Shown here piece after piece: positions 19,195 to 30,065 of a DNA stretch of 64,000 bases. Position 1 is the first letter of the stretch, and each line of letters starts with the position of its first letter. The notes beneath the pieces are model-generated. The model was given only the letters and a program-made list of their open reading frames with translations. It had not been told where the DNA came from and made no database searches. The DNA comes from Taklimakanibacter deserti (GTDB lineage Bacteria; Pseudomonadota; Alphaproteobacteria; Rhizobiales; Aestuariivirgaceae), in assembly GCA_003574785.1 (NCBI GenBank), contig QORU01000005.1:1-64000 (forward strand), read 5' to 3'. The position numbers and the translations under genes were made by a program.

Positions 19195-20667
<1,473 letters not shown>

Positions 20668-21546
20668 CTAGAGCGCTTCCGCGCCCGAAATGATTTCGAT
20701 GAGTTCCTTGGTGATCTGCGCCTGGCGCTGCCGGTTGTAGCTGATCGACAGCTTGTTGATCATGTCGCCGGCATTGCGCGTGGCATTGTCCATGGCGCTC
20801 ATGCGCGCGCCCTGCTCGGAGGCCGCGTTCTCGAGCAGCGCCCGGAAGATCTGCACCGCGATATTGCGCGGCAGGAGGTCGGCCAGAATCTCGTTTTCAT
20901 CGGGCTCGGCGTCGTAGATGGCGCCGCCGAGATCGGGCGCCTTGCCGCCGGCGACGCTTGCCGGGATGAGCTGCAGCGCCGTCGGCTTCTGCGAGATGAC
21001 CGACTTGAATTCGGCGAAGAACAGCGTGCAGACGTCGAACTGGCCCTCATCGAACAGCTTCAGCACCTTCTGCGCGATGCCCTGGGCATCGGCGAAGGCC
21101 AGCGTGCGCACCGCCCGGAGATCGGTGGTGTCGATGATATAGCGGCCATAGAGCCGCTTCAGGATGTCGTGGCCCTTTTTTCCGACAGTGAAGATCTTCA
21201 CGGTCTTGCCCTGCGCCACGAGCCGGTCGGCATGTTCGCGCGCCAGCCTCGCGATCGAGGAATTGAAGCCGCCGCATAGGCCGCGCTCCGCCGTGCAGAC
21301 CACAAGTAGGTGAGTTTGGTTGTTGCCGGTACCGGTCAGGAGCTGCGGGGCATCCTCGCGGCCCTCCATCGCGGACGAAAGATTGGCGAGCACTGTCGCC
21401 ATCCGCTCCGAATAGGGCCGCGCGGCCAGCGCCGCTTCCTGCGCACGGCGCAATTTCGCCACCGCCACCATTTGCATTGCCTTGGTGATCTTGCGTGTCG
21501 CTTTCACCGAGGAAATGCGTTTTCTGAGGTCCTTTAGACTTGCCAT
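20668..21546 (-). CDS. atpG: F1 ATP synthase gamma subunit
   Basis: 292 aa. The N-terminal [32 protein letters not shown] and C-terminal [39 protein letters not shown] helices form the rotor shaft and are fully conserved. GLCGGFN in the Rossmann part is canonical. In the usual place between atpA and atpD. Confidence 0.99.
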   Translation of the reverse strand: MASLKDLRKRISSVKATRKITKAMQMVAVAKLRRAQEAALAARPYSERMATVLANLSSAMEGREDAPQLLTGTGNNQTHLLVVCTAERGLCGGFNSSIARLAREHADRLVAQGKTVKIFTVGKKGHDILKRLYGRYIIDTTDLRAVRTLAFADAQGIAQKVLKLFDEGQFDVCTLFFAEFKSVISQKPTALQLIPASVAGGKAPDLGGAIYDAEPDENEILADLLPRNIAVQIFRALLENAASEQGARMSAMDNATRNAGDMINKLSISYNRQRQAQITKELIEIISGAEAL

Positions 21547-21582
21547 CTTCCTGCCTTCAGCTCCTAGCCTCGTTCAGGATGA

Positions 21583-23112
21583 TCAGGCGAAGGACTTGGC
21601 GAAGCCCGCCACAGCGGCCTTGAGCTTTTCGCCGACGGCGTCCGAAATCTGCTTCTCGTCGCGGATCGCGTTGAGGATATCGGCATGGCTCTCGCGCATG
21701 AGGCGCAGAAGGCCGTCCTCGAATTCGCGCACCTTGCTGACCGGGAAGCTATCGAGATAGCCATTGACGCCGGCATAGATCACGACCACCTGCTCTTCGG
21801 TCTTGAGCGGCGAGAATTGCGGCTGCTTCAGGAGCTCGGTGAGGCGGGCGCCACGAGCAAGCAGACGCTGGGTTGCGGCGTCGAGGTCGGAGCCGAACTG
21901 CGCGAAGGCCGCCATTTCGCGGTACTGCGCCAGCTCGCCCTTGATCTTGCCGGCGACCTGCTTCATGGCCTTGACCTGGGCCGAGGAGCCGACGCGCGAC
22001 ACCGAGAGGCCGACATTCACGGCCGGGCGGATGCCCTGATAGAAGAGGTCGGTCTCGAGGAAGATCTGGCCGTCGGTGATCGAGATCACGTTAGTCGGAA
22101 TATAGGCCGACACGTCGTTGGCCTGCGTCTCGATGACGGGAAGAGCGGTGAGCGAGCCCGCGCCCAGGCTGTCATTGAGCTTGGCGGCGCGCTCGAGAAG
22201 GCGCGAATGGAGATAGAAGACGTCGCCCGGATAGGCTTCGCGGCCGGGCGGGCGGCGCAGCAGCAGCGACATCTGGCGATAGGCGACGGCCTGCTTGGAG
22301 AGGTCGTCATAGGCGATCACGGCATGCATGCCGTTGTCGCGGAAATATTCGCCCATGGTGCAGCCGGCGAAGGGGGCGAGATACTGCAGCGGCGCCGGAT
22401 CGGAAGCGGTGGCGGCGACGATGATCGAATATTCGAGCGCGCCATTGTCTTCGAGCACCTTCACGAACTGCGCGACGGTCGAGCGCTTCTGGCCGCAGGC
22501 GACATAGACGCAGTAGAGCTTTTCCTTGTCGGGCCCCGCGACATGGATCGGCTTCTGGTTGAGGATGGTGTCGAGAATGATGGCGGTCTTGCCGGTCTGG
22601 CGGTCGCCGATGATGAGCTCGCGCTGGCCGCGGCCGATCGGGATCAGGGCGTCGATGGCCTTGAGGCCGGTCGACATCGGCTCGTGCACCGATCTGCGCG
22701 GGATGATGCCCGGCGCCTTGACGTCGACACGGCGGCGTTCCTTCGACGTGATCGGCCCCTTGCCGTCGATCGGATTGCCGAGCGGATCGACCACGCGGCC
22801 GAGCAACTCGCGCCCGACCGGCACTTCCACGATGGCGCCGGTGCGCTTGACGGTGTCGCCTTCCTTGATGTCGCGGTCGGAGCCGAAGATCACGATGCCG
22901 ACATTGTCGACTTCGAGATTGAGGGCCATGCCGCGAATCCCGTTGGGGAATTCGACCATTTCGCCGGCCTGGACATTGTCGAGGCCGTAGACGCGGGCGA
23001 TGCCGTCGCCGACGGAGAGCACCTGGCCGATCTCGGACACTTCGGCTTCCTTGCCGAAGTCCTTGATCTGCTTCTTGAGAATTGCGGAAATTTCGGCGGC
23101 GCGAATATCCAT
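21583..23112 (-). CDS. atpA: F1 ATP synthase alpha subunit
   Basis: 509 aa from [20 protein letters not shown]; the frame stays open further upstream through atpH in another frame, but only this start gives the family N-terminus, and it lies 2 bp after atpH. P-loop [29 protein letters not shown] is canonical. Non-catalytic nucleotide-binding partner of AtpD in the F1 hexamer. Confidence 0.98.
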   Translation of the reverse strand: MDIRAAEISAILKKQIKDFGKEAEVSEIGQVLSVGDGIARVYGLDNVQAGEMVEFPNGIRGMALNLEVDNVGIVIFGSDRDIKEGDTVKRTGAIVEVPVGRELLGRVVDPLGNPIDGKGPITSKERRRVDVKAPGIIPRRSVHEPMSTGLKAIDALIPIGRGQRELIIGDRQTGKTAIILDTILNQKPIHVAGPDKEKLYCVYVACGQKRSTVAQFVKVLEDNGALEYSIIVAATASDPAPLQYLAPFAGCTMGEYFRDNGMHAVIAYDDLSKQAVAYRQMSLLLRRPPGREAYPGDVFYLHSRLLERAAKLNDSLGAGSLTALPVIETQANDVSAYIPTNVISITDGQIFLETDLFYQGIRPAVNVGLSVSRVGSSAQVKAMKQVAGKIKGELAQYREMAAFAQFGSDLDAATQRLLARGARLTELLKQPQFSPLKTEEQVVVIYAGVNGYLDSFPVSKVREFEDGLLRLMRESHADILNAIRDEKQISDAVGEKLKAAVAGFAKSFA

Positions 23113-23114
23113 GA

Positions 23115-23675
23115 TTAGCCGATCCCCTTCATCGCGATCTTGAGGTTTTGCAGTTTGGTCTTGAGCGAATTGTCCACCATGCGCGAGCCGACCTTGACGA
23201 CAAGGCCGCCCAATATGGCGGGATCTACTCGGGTGGAGAGTTGCACATCGCGACCCACGCTCGCCTTGATGGCGGCCTTGAGGTCGTCGAGATGTTTGGG
23301 TGAGAGCGTGTCGGCGGAGGTGACCTCGGCCGAGATCTCGCCTTTCGACTGGGCCACCAGCGTGCGGTAGGCCTTGATCATGTCGGAAAGGACGAAGAGC
23401 CGGCGGTTCTGCGCCACGAGCTTGATGAAATTGAGGGCGAGGCTCTTGATATTGGCCTCGGCGCACAGCGCCTCGAGAGCGGAAATCTGGTCCTCGGCGG
23501 AGAAGACGGGCGAGCGGACGAGGCGTTTCAGGTCGTCTGATTCATCCATCAGCGCCTGGAAGGTTGCGAGATCGGCGCCGACGGCGTCGACGCCATTGGC
23601 TTCCCGCGCCAATTCGAAAAGGGCGGTCGCATATCGCCCTGGAACGCCTGATACTGTCTGATCGCCTTGAGCCAC
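23115..23675 (-). CDS. atpH: F1 ATP synthase delta subunit
   Basis: 186 aa from a GTG at 23675 preceded on its strand by GGGGAG. It begins [23 protein letters not shown], the typical alphaproteobacterial start. An ATG at 23711 would add 12 basic residues of doubtful value. The C-terminal [25 protein letters not shown] is canonical. The delta subunit joins F1 to the peripheral stalk. First gene of atpHAGDC; atpIBEF must lie elsewhere, as is normal in alphaproteobacteria. Confidence 0.95.
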   Translation of the reverse strand: MAQGDQTVSGVPGRYATALFELAREANGVDAVGADLATFQALMDESDDLKRLVRSPVFSAEDQISALEALCAEANIKSLALNFIKLVAQNRRLFVLSDMIKAYRTLVAQSKGEISAEVTSADTLSPKHLDDLKAAIKASVGRDVQLSTRVDPAILGGLVVKVGSRMVDNSLKTKLQNLKIAMKGIG

Positions 23676-23909
23676 GACAACTCCCCGCCGAACCCGCGCT
23701 TGTCGAACCATTGCCGTTGGATCGGAAGCACCTGAATTTATTGATTAATCGTGCTTGCTAGAGCACGTGCGGCATGGGTCCCGCTCACAACCGCGCCGGT
23801 GGGTTATCACATGGGAAATAGACTCGCAACAAGGAAGGCACGGCGGATTGCCGCAATGGGAAAGCAGTATCCGCCCTGCCAATGCAGCGGCTGGCGCTGC
23901 AAATGCAAA

Positions 23910-23935
23910 GAGCCCGCCGGTTCGCCGGCGGGCCC
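23910..23935 (-). terminator. probable terminator of the DUF1127 gene
   Basis: An 11-bp GC stem (GAGCCCGCCGG at 23910-23920, CCGGCGGGCCC at 23925-23935, one G-T pair) with a TTCG/CGAA tetraloop, 26 nt after the DUF1127 stop on the minus strand. The following T-run is weak. It also lies 234 bp upstream of atpH on the same strand and would shield that operon. Confidence 0.65.
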
Positions 23936-23960
23936 TTCATGAAATTCGTTGTGACGAAGC

Positions 23961-24113
23961 TTAGCGGCTCACGCTCTCGCGCGCGATGCGCGGGATGTCG
24001 GAGCGCATGATGCCGAGATCGGCAAGCTCGCGATCGGTGAGCAGGTCGAGCTCACGCTTGGTGGTGTTGTAACGGTTCCAGCGCTTGAAGCCGTCGCTGA
24101 AGAAGTTGAACAT
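23961..24113 (-). CDS. DUF1127 small protein
   Basis: 50 aa: a short N-terminal amphipathic helix, basic KRWNRYNTTKREL, then LTDRELADLGIMRSDIPRIA, the DUF1127 signature. The start at 24113 follows GGGGAAAG. Members of this Arg-rich family are small (about 45-70 aa), abundant in alphaproteobacteria, and some affect RNA metabolism, phosphate or stress responses; the role here is unknown. The promoter region contains a notable dyad (24168-24184). Confidence 0.92.
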   Translation of the reverse strand: MFNFFSDGFKRWNRYNTTKRELDLLTDRELADLGIMRSDIPRIARESVSR

Positions 24114-24424
24114 GGTCTTTCCCCTATGGACTGACGGGTGGTTGGTTGCTTTTTCGACAGCCTGTATATGGTGCGTCGCACCATTTTGTGCAATGCGAAA
24201 TTCACATGGCTGAGGTGCCCCCTGACTTCACGAAACCTTAACAATCCTCTGGCCTAAATACTTGAATCTACTGTGACTATTTTTTGACACCATAAACTCG
24301 ATAAAATTCATAGACTTAAGCCTGGGCGGGATGCAAATCCGCCATTTTTTGCCGCAAAATAATGCACCGCAACATGGCCTGAAAGCCGGTTCCCAGCGCC
24401 CTCCGGGACCTCTATTGAAAGGCC
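24114..24424. other. divergent intergenic region
   Basis: Separates the DUF1127 gene (minus) from the nucleoside-hydrolase operon (plus). Besides the dyad promoter at 24163-24193 it holds an AT-rich block at about 24235-24315 with TTGACA at 24284-24289, a possible -35 box for the operon, although the -10 17 bp further (TTCATA) is poor. No gene is seen. Confidence 0.5.
24163..24193 (-). promoter_or_regulatory. predicted promoter with dyad operator in a 19-bp spacer
   Basis: On the minus strand TTGCAC (24188-24193) and TATACA (24163-24168) are 19 bp apart. The spacer and -10 edge hold the perfect 8-1-8 palindrome ATGGTGCGTCGCACCAT (24168-24184). Over-long spacers with a central dyad are typical of promoters activated by MerR-family proteins. 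It would drive the DUF1127 gene with a leader of roughly 45 nt. Confidence 0.45.
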
Positions 24425-25288
24425 ATGCACCGCCTCCTCCTCGACTGCGATCCAGGTCTCGACGATGCCGTCGCCTTGGCGCTGGCCATGGCCTCGCCCG
24501 AGTTCGAGGTCTTGGCCGTTTCGACCGTCGCCGCCAACGCTCCCATCGACGTAGTGACCGCCAATGCCGAACAGGTCATGGACCGCCTCGCTTGCCCCTG
24601 CCCGCTGTTCCAGGGCGCGGCCCAGCCGCTCACGATAGAGGCCCGGCATTCGACCGATCTATGGGGCGGCGACGGCATATTGCCGCTCGCACCGCCGGGG
24701 CGCGCATCCAAACGCCTGGACCGCGAAGGCTTCGAGCGGCTCGCGCAGGAAGCGGATGTGGTCTGTGCCATTGGCTCGCTCACCAATATCGCCGGCCTCA
24801 TCGCGAGGGGCCGCAGGCCCCGGCGACTGGTGATCATGGGTGGCGCGCTCGGCCGCGGCAATGCGACGCCCCATGCCGAGCTCAATATCTGGGCCGATCC
24901 GCACGCGGCGCAGATCGTCTTCGCTTCCGGCATCCCGATCACCCTCGTGCCGCTCGACATCACCCGTGGCCTGATCGTGCCCGGGGAAATGACCGCCGCG
25001 CTCACTTGCGCCGACACGCGCGCCGCACGGCTCGTCGGCGAGCTTCTTCCTTACGCCGGCAGCAACGCCCAGCCTGCCGCCATTCACGATGCGGCGGTCA
25101 TCGCCCTCCTTCTGTGGCCCGGGCTCTTCACCCCCGAGCGCGGCCGTATCTCCGTCGTCACTGAAGGTCCCGAGGAAGGCCGCACGCACTTCACCGCGGC
25201 AGCGGACGGCCCGCATGATGTCCTGACGCAGGTTGTCCGGGACGATCTCTTCCGGCATATGCAGCGGAGACTATGCGGGGAGGATTGA
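24425..25288 (+). CDS. inosine-uridine preferring nucleoside hydrolase
   Basis: 287 aa. The calcium/ribose-binding motif DCDPGLDDAVAL is at residues 8-19, NIWADPHAAQIVF and PLDITRGL follow, and IHDAAVIALL supplies the C-terminal His-Asp. The family cleaves the N-glycosidic bond of ribonucleosides, releasing base and ribose; base preference cannot be read. The stop is directly followed by the ATG of a ribokinase gene, so ribose from the reaction can be phosphorylated at once. First gene of a ten-kilobase co-directional cluster. Confidence 0.93.
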   Translation: MHRLLLDCDPGLDDAVALALAMASPEFEVLAVSTVAANAPIDVVTANAEQVMDRLACPCPLFQGAAQPLTIEARHSTDLWGGDGILPLAPPGRASKRLDREGFERLAQEADVVCAIGSLTNIAGLIARGRRPRRLVIMGGALGRGNATPHAELNIWADPHAAQIVFASGIPITLVPLDITRGLIVPGEMTAALTCADTRAARLVGELLPYAGSNAQPAAIHDAAVIALLLWPGLFTPERGRISVVTEGPEEGRTHFTAAADGPHDVLTQVVRDDLFRHMQRRLCGED

Positions 25289-26218
25289 ATGAGCGTCGCC
25301 GTGTTCGGCTCCATCAACATGGATGTGATCGCCTATCTCGATCGCCTGCCGAAGCCTGGCGAGACGCTGCATGGATCGAGCTACAAGATGGGCCTCGGCG
25401 GCAAGGGCGCCAACCAGGCGGTCGCGGCGAGGAAGCTCGGCAATGACGTGATCTTCATCGGCCGCACCGGTGCCGATTCCTTCGGCGACGCGGCGCGCGC
25501 CGAGCTCACTTCCTATGACGTCGATCTTGCCGGCATCCGCCGCGATGACACTTCCGCCACCGGCATTGCCATCATCAAGGTCGGCGAAAGCGGGCAGAAC
25601 ATGATCTCGGTGATCGCCGGCGCCAATGCCGCGGTCGACGCGAGCGACGCCGCGGCGGCGGCGGGCGATCTCGCCAGATGCCGCGTGCTGCTGCTCCAGC
25701 TCGAAGTCCCCCTAAAGGCCTCGCTCGCCGCGGCGAAGATCCTCCGCGCCCATCAGGGCACCGTCATTCTCGATCCCGCCCCCGCGCCCAAAGAGCCTTT
25801 GCCGACCGAGGTGATCGCTGCCATCGATATCGTGACGCCCAATGAGAGCGAAGCGGCGGGACTTCTCGGCTGGCAGCCGGCAACGCCGGAGGACGGCCTC
25901 GCCGCCGCCCGCGAGCTCAAGGCCAAGGGCTTCGCGACGGCGGTGGTGAAGCTCGGCGCCAAGGGCGTCGCTTTCTCAGGCCCTGCGGCGGAAGGTTTCG
26001 TTCCGCCCTTCAAGGTCAAAGCGATCGACACGGTGGCCGCCGGCGACAGCTTCAATGGCGGCCTCGCTTCCGCTCTCGATGACGGCAAGCCCCTTGCCGA
26101 AGCGGTGCGTTTCGCCGCCGCCTGCGGCGCGCTGTCGACCACGAAGAAGGGCGCTTCCGCAGCGGCGCCGACACGCGCCGAGATCGAGGCCTTCCTGGGC
26201 AAGGTCTCGGCCTCCTGA
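25289..26218 (+). CDS. rbsK: ribokinase (PfkB family)
   Basis: 309 aa. GLGGKGANQAVAARKLG is the sugar-binding signature, TPNESEA the motif II region, and DTVAAGDSFNGGLA contains the catalytic Asp and anion hole. Phosphorylates D-ribose to ribose 5-phosphate; a related pentose or deoxyribose is possible. Zero-base spacing from the nucleoside hydrolase, with GGGGAGG as ribosome site, shows the pair acts together in nucleoside use. An 8-bp hairpin lies between this gene and the next. Confidence 0.92.
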   Translation: MSVAVFGSINMDVIAYLDRLPKPGETLHGSSYKMGLGGKGANQAVAARKLGNDVIFIGRTGADSFGDAARAELTSYDVDLAGIRRDDTSATGIAIIKVGESGQNMISVIAGANAAVDASDAAAAAGDLARCRVLLLQLEVPLKASLAAAKILRAHQGTVILDPAPAPKEPLPTEVIAAIDIVTPNESEAAGLLGWQPATPEDGLAAARELKAKGFATAVVKLGAKGVAFSGPAAEGFVPPFKVKAIDTVAAGDSFNGGLASALDDGKPLAEAVRFAAACGALSTTKKGASAAAPTRAEIEAFLGKVSAS

Positions 26219-26241
26219 CATTTTAGATAAATCCGCAACGG

Positions 26242-26260
26242 GGGCCCGCATTGCGGGCCC
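26242..26260 (+). promoter_or_regulatory. intercistronic hairpin before the binding-protein gene
   Basis: GGGCCCGC ATT GCGGGCCC, a perfect 8-bp stem without a T-run, between rbsK and the solute-binding gene. It may block 3' decay or attenuate, setting different mRNA levels for the two halves of the operon. Confidence 0.5.
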
Positions 26261-26308
26261 GCGGCCCATCCGTTAAAGTCCGCACCCAAAGAACCGAGGG
26301 AGACTTCC

Positions 26309-27388
26309 ATGTCACGCTTTGCCCTGTCACGCCGCTCCGCACTGGCTCTCCTGGGTGGCGCTGCCGCCCTTGGCCTCACCCATCGCGCCGCTCACGCCGC
26401 CGGCGAAATCAAGGTCCTGAACTGGCAGGGCTACGGCACTGATGAGAAATGGGCGCTCGAGATGTTCGAGAAGAAGACCGGCATCAAGGTCGTGCACGAC
26501 TATTTCAACTCCGAGCAGGAGATGCTGACCAAGCTGCGCACCAGCCCCGGCACCTACGACGTCGTGCTGATGAACAACATCTATGTCATGGAAGCGGCCC
26601 GTGAGGGCCTGATCCAGCCGCTCGACACCTCGAAATTCTCCAACTTCAACGACCTCACCGCGGCGCTGCGCGACAGCGACCGCTTCGTGATGGACGGCAA
26701 GCATTACGCCATCGCCTGGGTCTGGGGCCTGACCTCCTTCGCCTACAACACCGAGAAGGTCAAAACCAAGCCGGACTCCATGGAAGCCCTGTGGGATCCC
26801 GCCCATGCCGGCAAGGTCGGCTGGCGCGACGATGCGCTGGAATCGATCCAGATCGCCGCCCTCGCCACCGGCCAGGACATGAATGCGCCGGCCGACATCG
26901 AGAAGATCAAGGACAAGCTCAAGGCGCTGAAGAGCCAGATCAAGACCTTCTGGTCGTCGGAGGACGAGTGGAACAAATACATGGCGGCGGGCGACTATGA
27001 CCTCGCCGTCTATTGGTCGGGCTCGGCCGCGCGCTCCAAGAAGGCGATGAAGCTCCCCGTCGAATTCGTGGTGCCGAAGGAAGGCGCCATCGGCTGGTTC
27101 GACGGCCTCACCATCCCAACCAACGCGCCCAATGCCGAAGGCGCCGCCACCTTCATCAATTTCATGGTCGATCCCGAATTCTATGTGAAATGGGACAATG
27201 ATATCGGGGCGCCCGCTTCCGCCAATGCCAAGGCCAATGCGCAATTGCCGGCGGACGCGCTCAACCGCGTAGTGCTCGGCGATCCCGAAGTGGTGAAGCG
27301 CGTCCAGTGGATGGCGCCGATTTCCGACGAGCAGAAGCAGAAGAACCAGGAGCTCTGGGACGAGGTGAAAACGAGCTTTGCCCTCTGA
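26309..27388 (+). CDS. PotD/F-type ABC transporter solute-binding protein
   Basis: 359 aa. A Tat-like signal (LSRRSALALLGG, cleavage near AHA-A at about 30) leads to the extracellular family-1 fold of the spermidine/putrescine group: IKVLNWQGYGTDEKWALEMFEKKTGIKVV, then YDVVLMNNIYV, IAWVWGLTSFAYNTEKV and WDPAHAGKVGW. It delivers ligand to the permeases encoded next. The polyamine-group assignment is by fold; the neighbours (nucleoside hydrolase, glycosidase, isochorismatase) argue for another ligand. Confidence 0.9.
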   Translation: MSRFALSRRSALALLGGAAALGLTHRAAHAAGEIKVLNWQGYGTDEKWALEMFEKKTGIKVVHDYFNSEQEMLTKLRTSPGTYDVVLMNNIYVMEAAREGLIQPLDTSKFSNFNDLTAALRDSDRFVMDGKHYAIAWVWGLTSFAYNTEKVKTKPDSMEALWDPAHAGKVGWRDDALESIQIAALATGQDMNAPADIEKIKDKLKALKSQIKTFWSSEDEWNKYMAAGDYDLAVYWSGSAARSKKAMKLPVEFVVPKEGAIGWFDGLTIPTNAPNAEGAATFINFMVDPEFYVKWDNDIGAPASANAKANAQLPADALNRVVLGDPEVVKRVQWMAPISDEQKQKNQELWDEVKTSFAL

Positions 27389-27410
27389 AGCTTCGTTTAT
27401 AGCCCATCAT

Positions 27411-27434
27411 CCTTCCCCCGTGCGGGAGAGGGAC
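27411..27434. repeat. partial REP-like palindrome
   Basis: CCTTCCCCCGTGCGGGAGAGG between the binding-protein and permease genes resembles the stem core of the REP elements at 50322-50486 and 58103-58386. A hairpin here could stabilise the upstream binding-protein message. Confidence 0.45.
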
Positions 27435-27439
27435 TGAAT

Positions 27440-28243
27440 ATGCGCCAGGCTCGCACCGTCTTCGCTTTGACGGCCCCCGCCTATCTGTGGCTCGCCGTGA
27501 CGGTGCTCCTGCCGCTCGCCGCCATGTTCTATTTCAGCTTTCTCACCGCCTCGCCTTTGGGCGGCAAGGAAGTGCATTTCACTCTCAAGAACTATACCGA
27601 CTTCTTCACCAAGCACATCTACTGGTACAATGCCTGGCGCTCGATCGAGCTCGGCCTCTATGTGACGGCACTCTGCCTCGTCATCGGCTATCCGGCCGCT
27701 CTGGGCCTCGCCAAATATGTGAAGGGCCGGTGGCGCGAGGCGATCTTCCTGCTCATCATCCTGCCCTTCTGGTCGAACGCGCTGGTGCGCACCTTCTCCT
27801 GGACCATGGTGCTGCGCGAGCCCTTCAACATCCTGTTCTCCTATCCGGCGATCGTCGTCGGCCTCGTCCATGCCTATCTGCCCTATGCGATCCTGACCTG
27901 CTACATCTCGCTCCAGGCGATCGACGATGCGCTGATCGAAGCGGGCCGCAGCCTCGGCGCAACACCGGCGCAGGCCTTCCGCCGCATCACTTTGCCCTTG
28001 AGCATGCCCGGCATCCTCGCCGCCATCTTCCTCATCTTCGTGCCGGTGATCGGCTCCTTCATGGAACCGCGCATATTGGGCGGCAAGGATGCGATCATGC
28101 TCGGCCCGATCATCGAGGGCCAGTTCATCACCGCCTTCAACTGGCCCTTGGGCGCGGCGCTCTCCTTCACCATGCTCGGCATGGTGCTCGTCATCCTGCT
28201 GGCGGCGACACCTTTCCTCAAGAAGCAAATGGCGGTCGGTTGA
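27440..28243 (+). CDS. PotB-type ABC transporter permease
   Basis: 267 aa with about six membrane segments. The EAA loop reads EAGRSLGATPAQAFRRITLPLSMPGI, which docks to the ATPase. Part of the PotDBCA-type importer; one base separates it from the second permease. Confidence 0.92.
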   Translation: MRQARTVFALTAPAYLWLAVTVLLPLAAMFYFSFLTASPLGGKEVHFTLKNYTDFFTKHIYWYNAWRSIELGLYVTALCLVIGYPAALGLAKYVKGRWREAIFLLIILPFWSNALVRTFSWTMVLREPFNILFSYPAIVVGLVHAYLPYAILTCYISLQAIDDALIEAGRSLGATPAQAFRRITLPLSMPGILAAIFLIFVPVIGSFMEPRILGGKDAIMLGPIIEGQFITAFNWPLGAALSFTMLGMVLVILLAATPFLKKQMAVG

Positions 28244-28244
28244 C

Positions 28245-29015
28245 ATGGAACGCGCCGCCAAAGCCTATCTGGGCCTCGTCCTCGTCTTCCTCTATCTGCC
28301 GATCGCGGTGATGATCGCCATGGCCTTCAACCGCTCGGCGCTCTACGAGATGCCGTTCACTTTCGATCTCGTCTGGTTCAAGGCCCTGGCCCAGAACCAG
28401 AAGCTGCTGCAGGCGAGCTGGAACAGCGTGTGGATCGCCTGCGTCAATGCGGTGATCGCGACCACGCTCGGCACGCTCGCGGCCTATGCCTTCGCGCGCT
28501 ACGACTTCCGCGCCAAGCGCCTGTTGCAGATCCTGCTCTTCCCGCCCATCACCATCCCCTGGCTGATCATCGGCACCTCGATGCTGATCTTTTTCTTCTG
28601 GACCGGCATCGGGCGTGGCCTGCATGCGATCCTCCTCGGCCATGTGGCTTTGTCGCTGCCCTATGTGATCGTGGTGGTCGGGGCCCGCTTCGCCAATTTC
28701 GGGCCGCAGCTCGAAGAGGCCGCCCGTAGCCTCGGCGCCACACCCTGGCAGACCTTCTGGCGCATCACCGTGCCGGTGCTCCTGCCCGGCATCACCGCCG
28801 CGGCGCTCTTCGCCTTCGCCGTCTCCTTCGACCAGTTCGTGATCTCCTATTTCCTGGCGCCGCCCGGCACCTCGACCTTGCCGGTCGAAATCTATACCTC
28901 CATCCGCAAGGGCTTTACGCCGGAGATCAACGCCATCTCCTCGATCATCATCCTCCTCTCCATGGGCCTCATGCTGATCGTCGCCCGCAACTATAAATTC
29001 GGCGGAGACAATTGA
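28245..29015 (+). CDS. PotC-type ABC transporter permease
   Basis: 256 aa, about six membrane segments, EAA loop EAARSLGATPWQTFWRITVPVLLPGI. The ATG at 28245 follows the previous stop by one base; an upstream in-frame ATG at 28089 lies within the first permease gene and is rejected. Pairs with the PotB-type permease to form the channel. Confidence 0.92.
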   Translation: MERAAKAYLGLVLVFLYLPIAVMIAMAFNRSALYEMPFTFDLVWFKALAQNQKLLQASWNSVWIACVNAVIATTLGTLAAYAFARYDFRAKRLLQILLFPPITIPWLIIGTSMLIFFFWTGIGRGLHAILLGHVALSLPYVIVVVGARFANFGPQLEEAARSLGATPWQTFWRITVPVLLPGITAAALFAFAVSFDQFVISYFLAPPGTSTLPVEIYTSIRKGFTPEINAISSIIILLSMGLMLIVARNYKFGGDN

Positions 29016-29018
29016 GCC

Positions 29019-30065
29019 ATGAGCCGCGTCGACATCGAGCATGTGACCAAGCGCTATGGCAGTTTCGCCGCGCTCGATGATGTCTCGATCACCTTCAATG
29101 ACGGCGAGTTCTTCGGATTGCTCGGGCCCTCGGGCTCGGGCAAGACCACCTTGCTGCGCTCGATCGCGGGCTTCATCACGCCCGATGAAGGCACCATCTC
29201 CTTCGACGGCGAGCAGGTCGAGGCCGTGCCGGTGCATCGCCGCGCCATCGGCATGGTGTTCCAGTCCTATGCGCTCTTCCCGCATCTGACCATTGCCGAG
29301 AATATCGGCTTCGGCCTCGATGTCCGGGGCGTTGCGCGCGAAGATATTCAAAAGCGCGTCACCGAGATGCTGGCCCTCGTCCGTCTCAAGGGGCTCGAGG
29401 GCCGCTATCCACGGCAATTGTCGGGCGGCCAGCAGCAGCGCGTGGCCCTCGCCCGGGCCCTGATCACGAGGCCGAAAGTCCTCCTGCTCGACGAGCCCTT
29501 GGGCGCGCTCGACCGGCGCCTGCGCCAGGAGATGCAGGTCGAGCTCAAGGACATCCAGCGCGAGACCGGCGTCACGGCGATCTTCGTGACCCACGACCAG
29601 GAAGAGGCGCTCACCCTTTCCGACCGCATCGCCATCATCGATCAGGGCCGCCTGATCCAGGTCGGTGCGCCGCACACCGTCTATGAGCGTCCGGCCAACA
29701 TCTTCGCCGCGAATTTCTTGGGCGACGCCAATGTCTTCCACGGTACGCCGGTCGCGGAGGGATTGCGGCTCGCCGACGGCACGGTCTTGGCGACCTCGAA
29801 GCCCTCGACGGGTGCTGCGATCGTGCGGCCGGAGAAGCTCACGGTCACGGCCGGCACGCAGAAGATCGCGGGCAACAGCCTGGCGGGCGAGATCATCCAG
29901 GCGATCTATTCCGGCGCCAGCGTGACCTATCGCATCAAGACGCACGTCCTCGGCGATGTACCGCTTCTGGCTTTCATCCAGAACCAGACCGGCGACGTCC
30001 TCGACACCGGGGCTCAGGTCACGGTGAGCTGGGACAGGACGCAGACCATTCCGGTGGAACCATGA
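29019..30065 (+). CDS. PotA-type ABC transporter ATP-binding protein
   Basis: 348 aa. Walker A GPSGSGKTT at about 36-44, signature LSGGQQQRVALARAL, Walker B LLLDEPLGALD, switch histidine in VTHDQEEAL, and a C-terminal TOBE region from about 280. Length and layout match PotA/FbpC-type importers. The stop overlaps the ATG of the following hydrolase gene (ATGA), which ties that enzyme to the transporter. Confidence 0.95.
   Translation: MSRVDIEHVTKRYGSFAALDDVSITFNDGEFFGLLGPSGSGKTTLLRSIAGFITPDEGTISFDGEQVEAVPVHRRAIGMVFQSYALFPHLTIAENIGFGLDVRGVAREDIQKRVTEMLALVRLKGLEGRYPRQLSGGQQQRVALARALITRPKVLLLDEPLGALDRRLRQEMQVELKDIQRETGVTAIFVTHDQEEALTLSDRIAIIDQGRLIQVGAPHTVYERPANIFAANFLGDANVFHGTPVAEGLRLADGTVLATSKPSTGAAIVRPEKLTVTAGTQKIAGNSLAGEIIQAIYSGASVTYRIKTHVLGDVPLLAFIQNQTGDVLDTGAQVTVSWDRTQTIPVEP

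Noticed and set aside
23969..24244. 91-codon minus-strand frame over the DUF1127 gene
   Set aside because: It is out of frame with the 50-codon DUF1127 sequence, which has a ribosome site and a clear family signature.
26309..30065. Dedicated spermidine/putrescine importer
   Set aside because: The fold group matches, but no polyamine gene is nearby and the operon partners are nucleoside and glycoside hydrolases. The substrate was left open.
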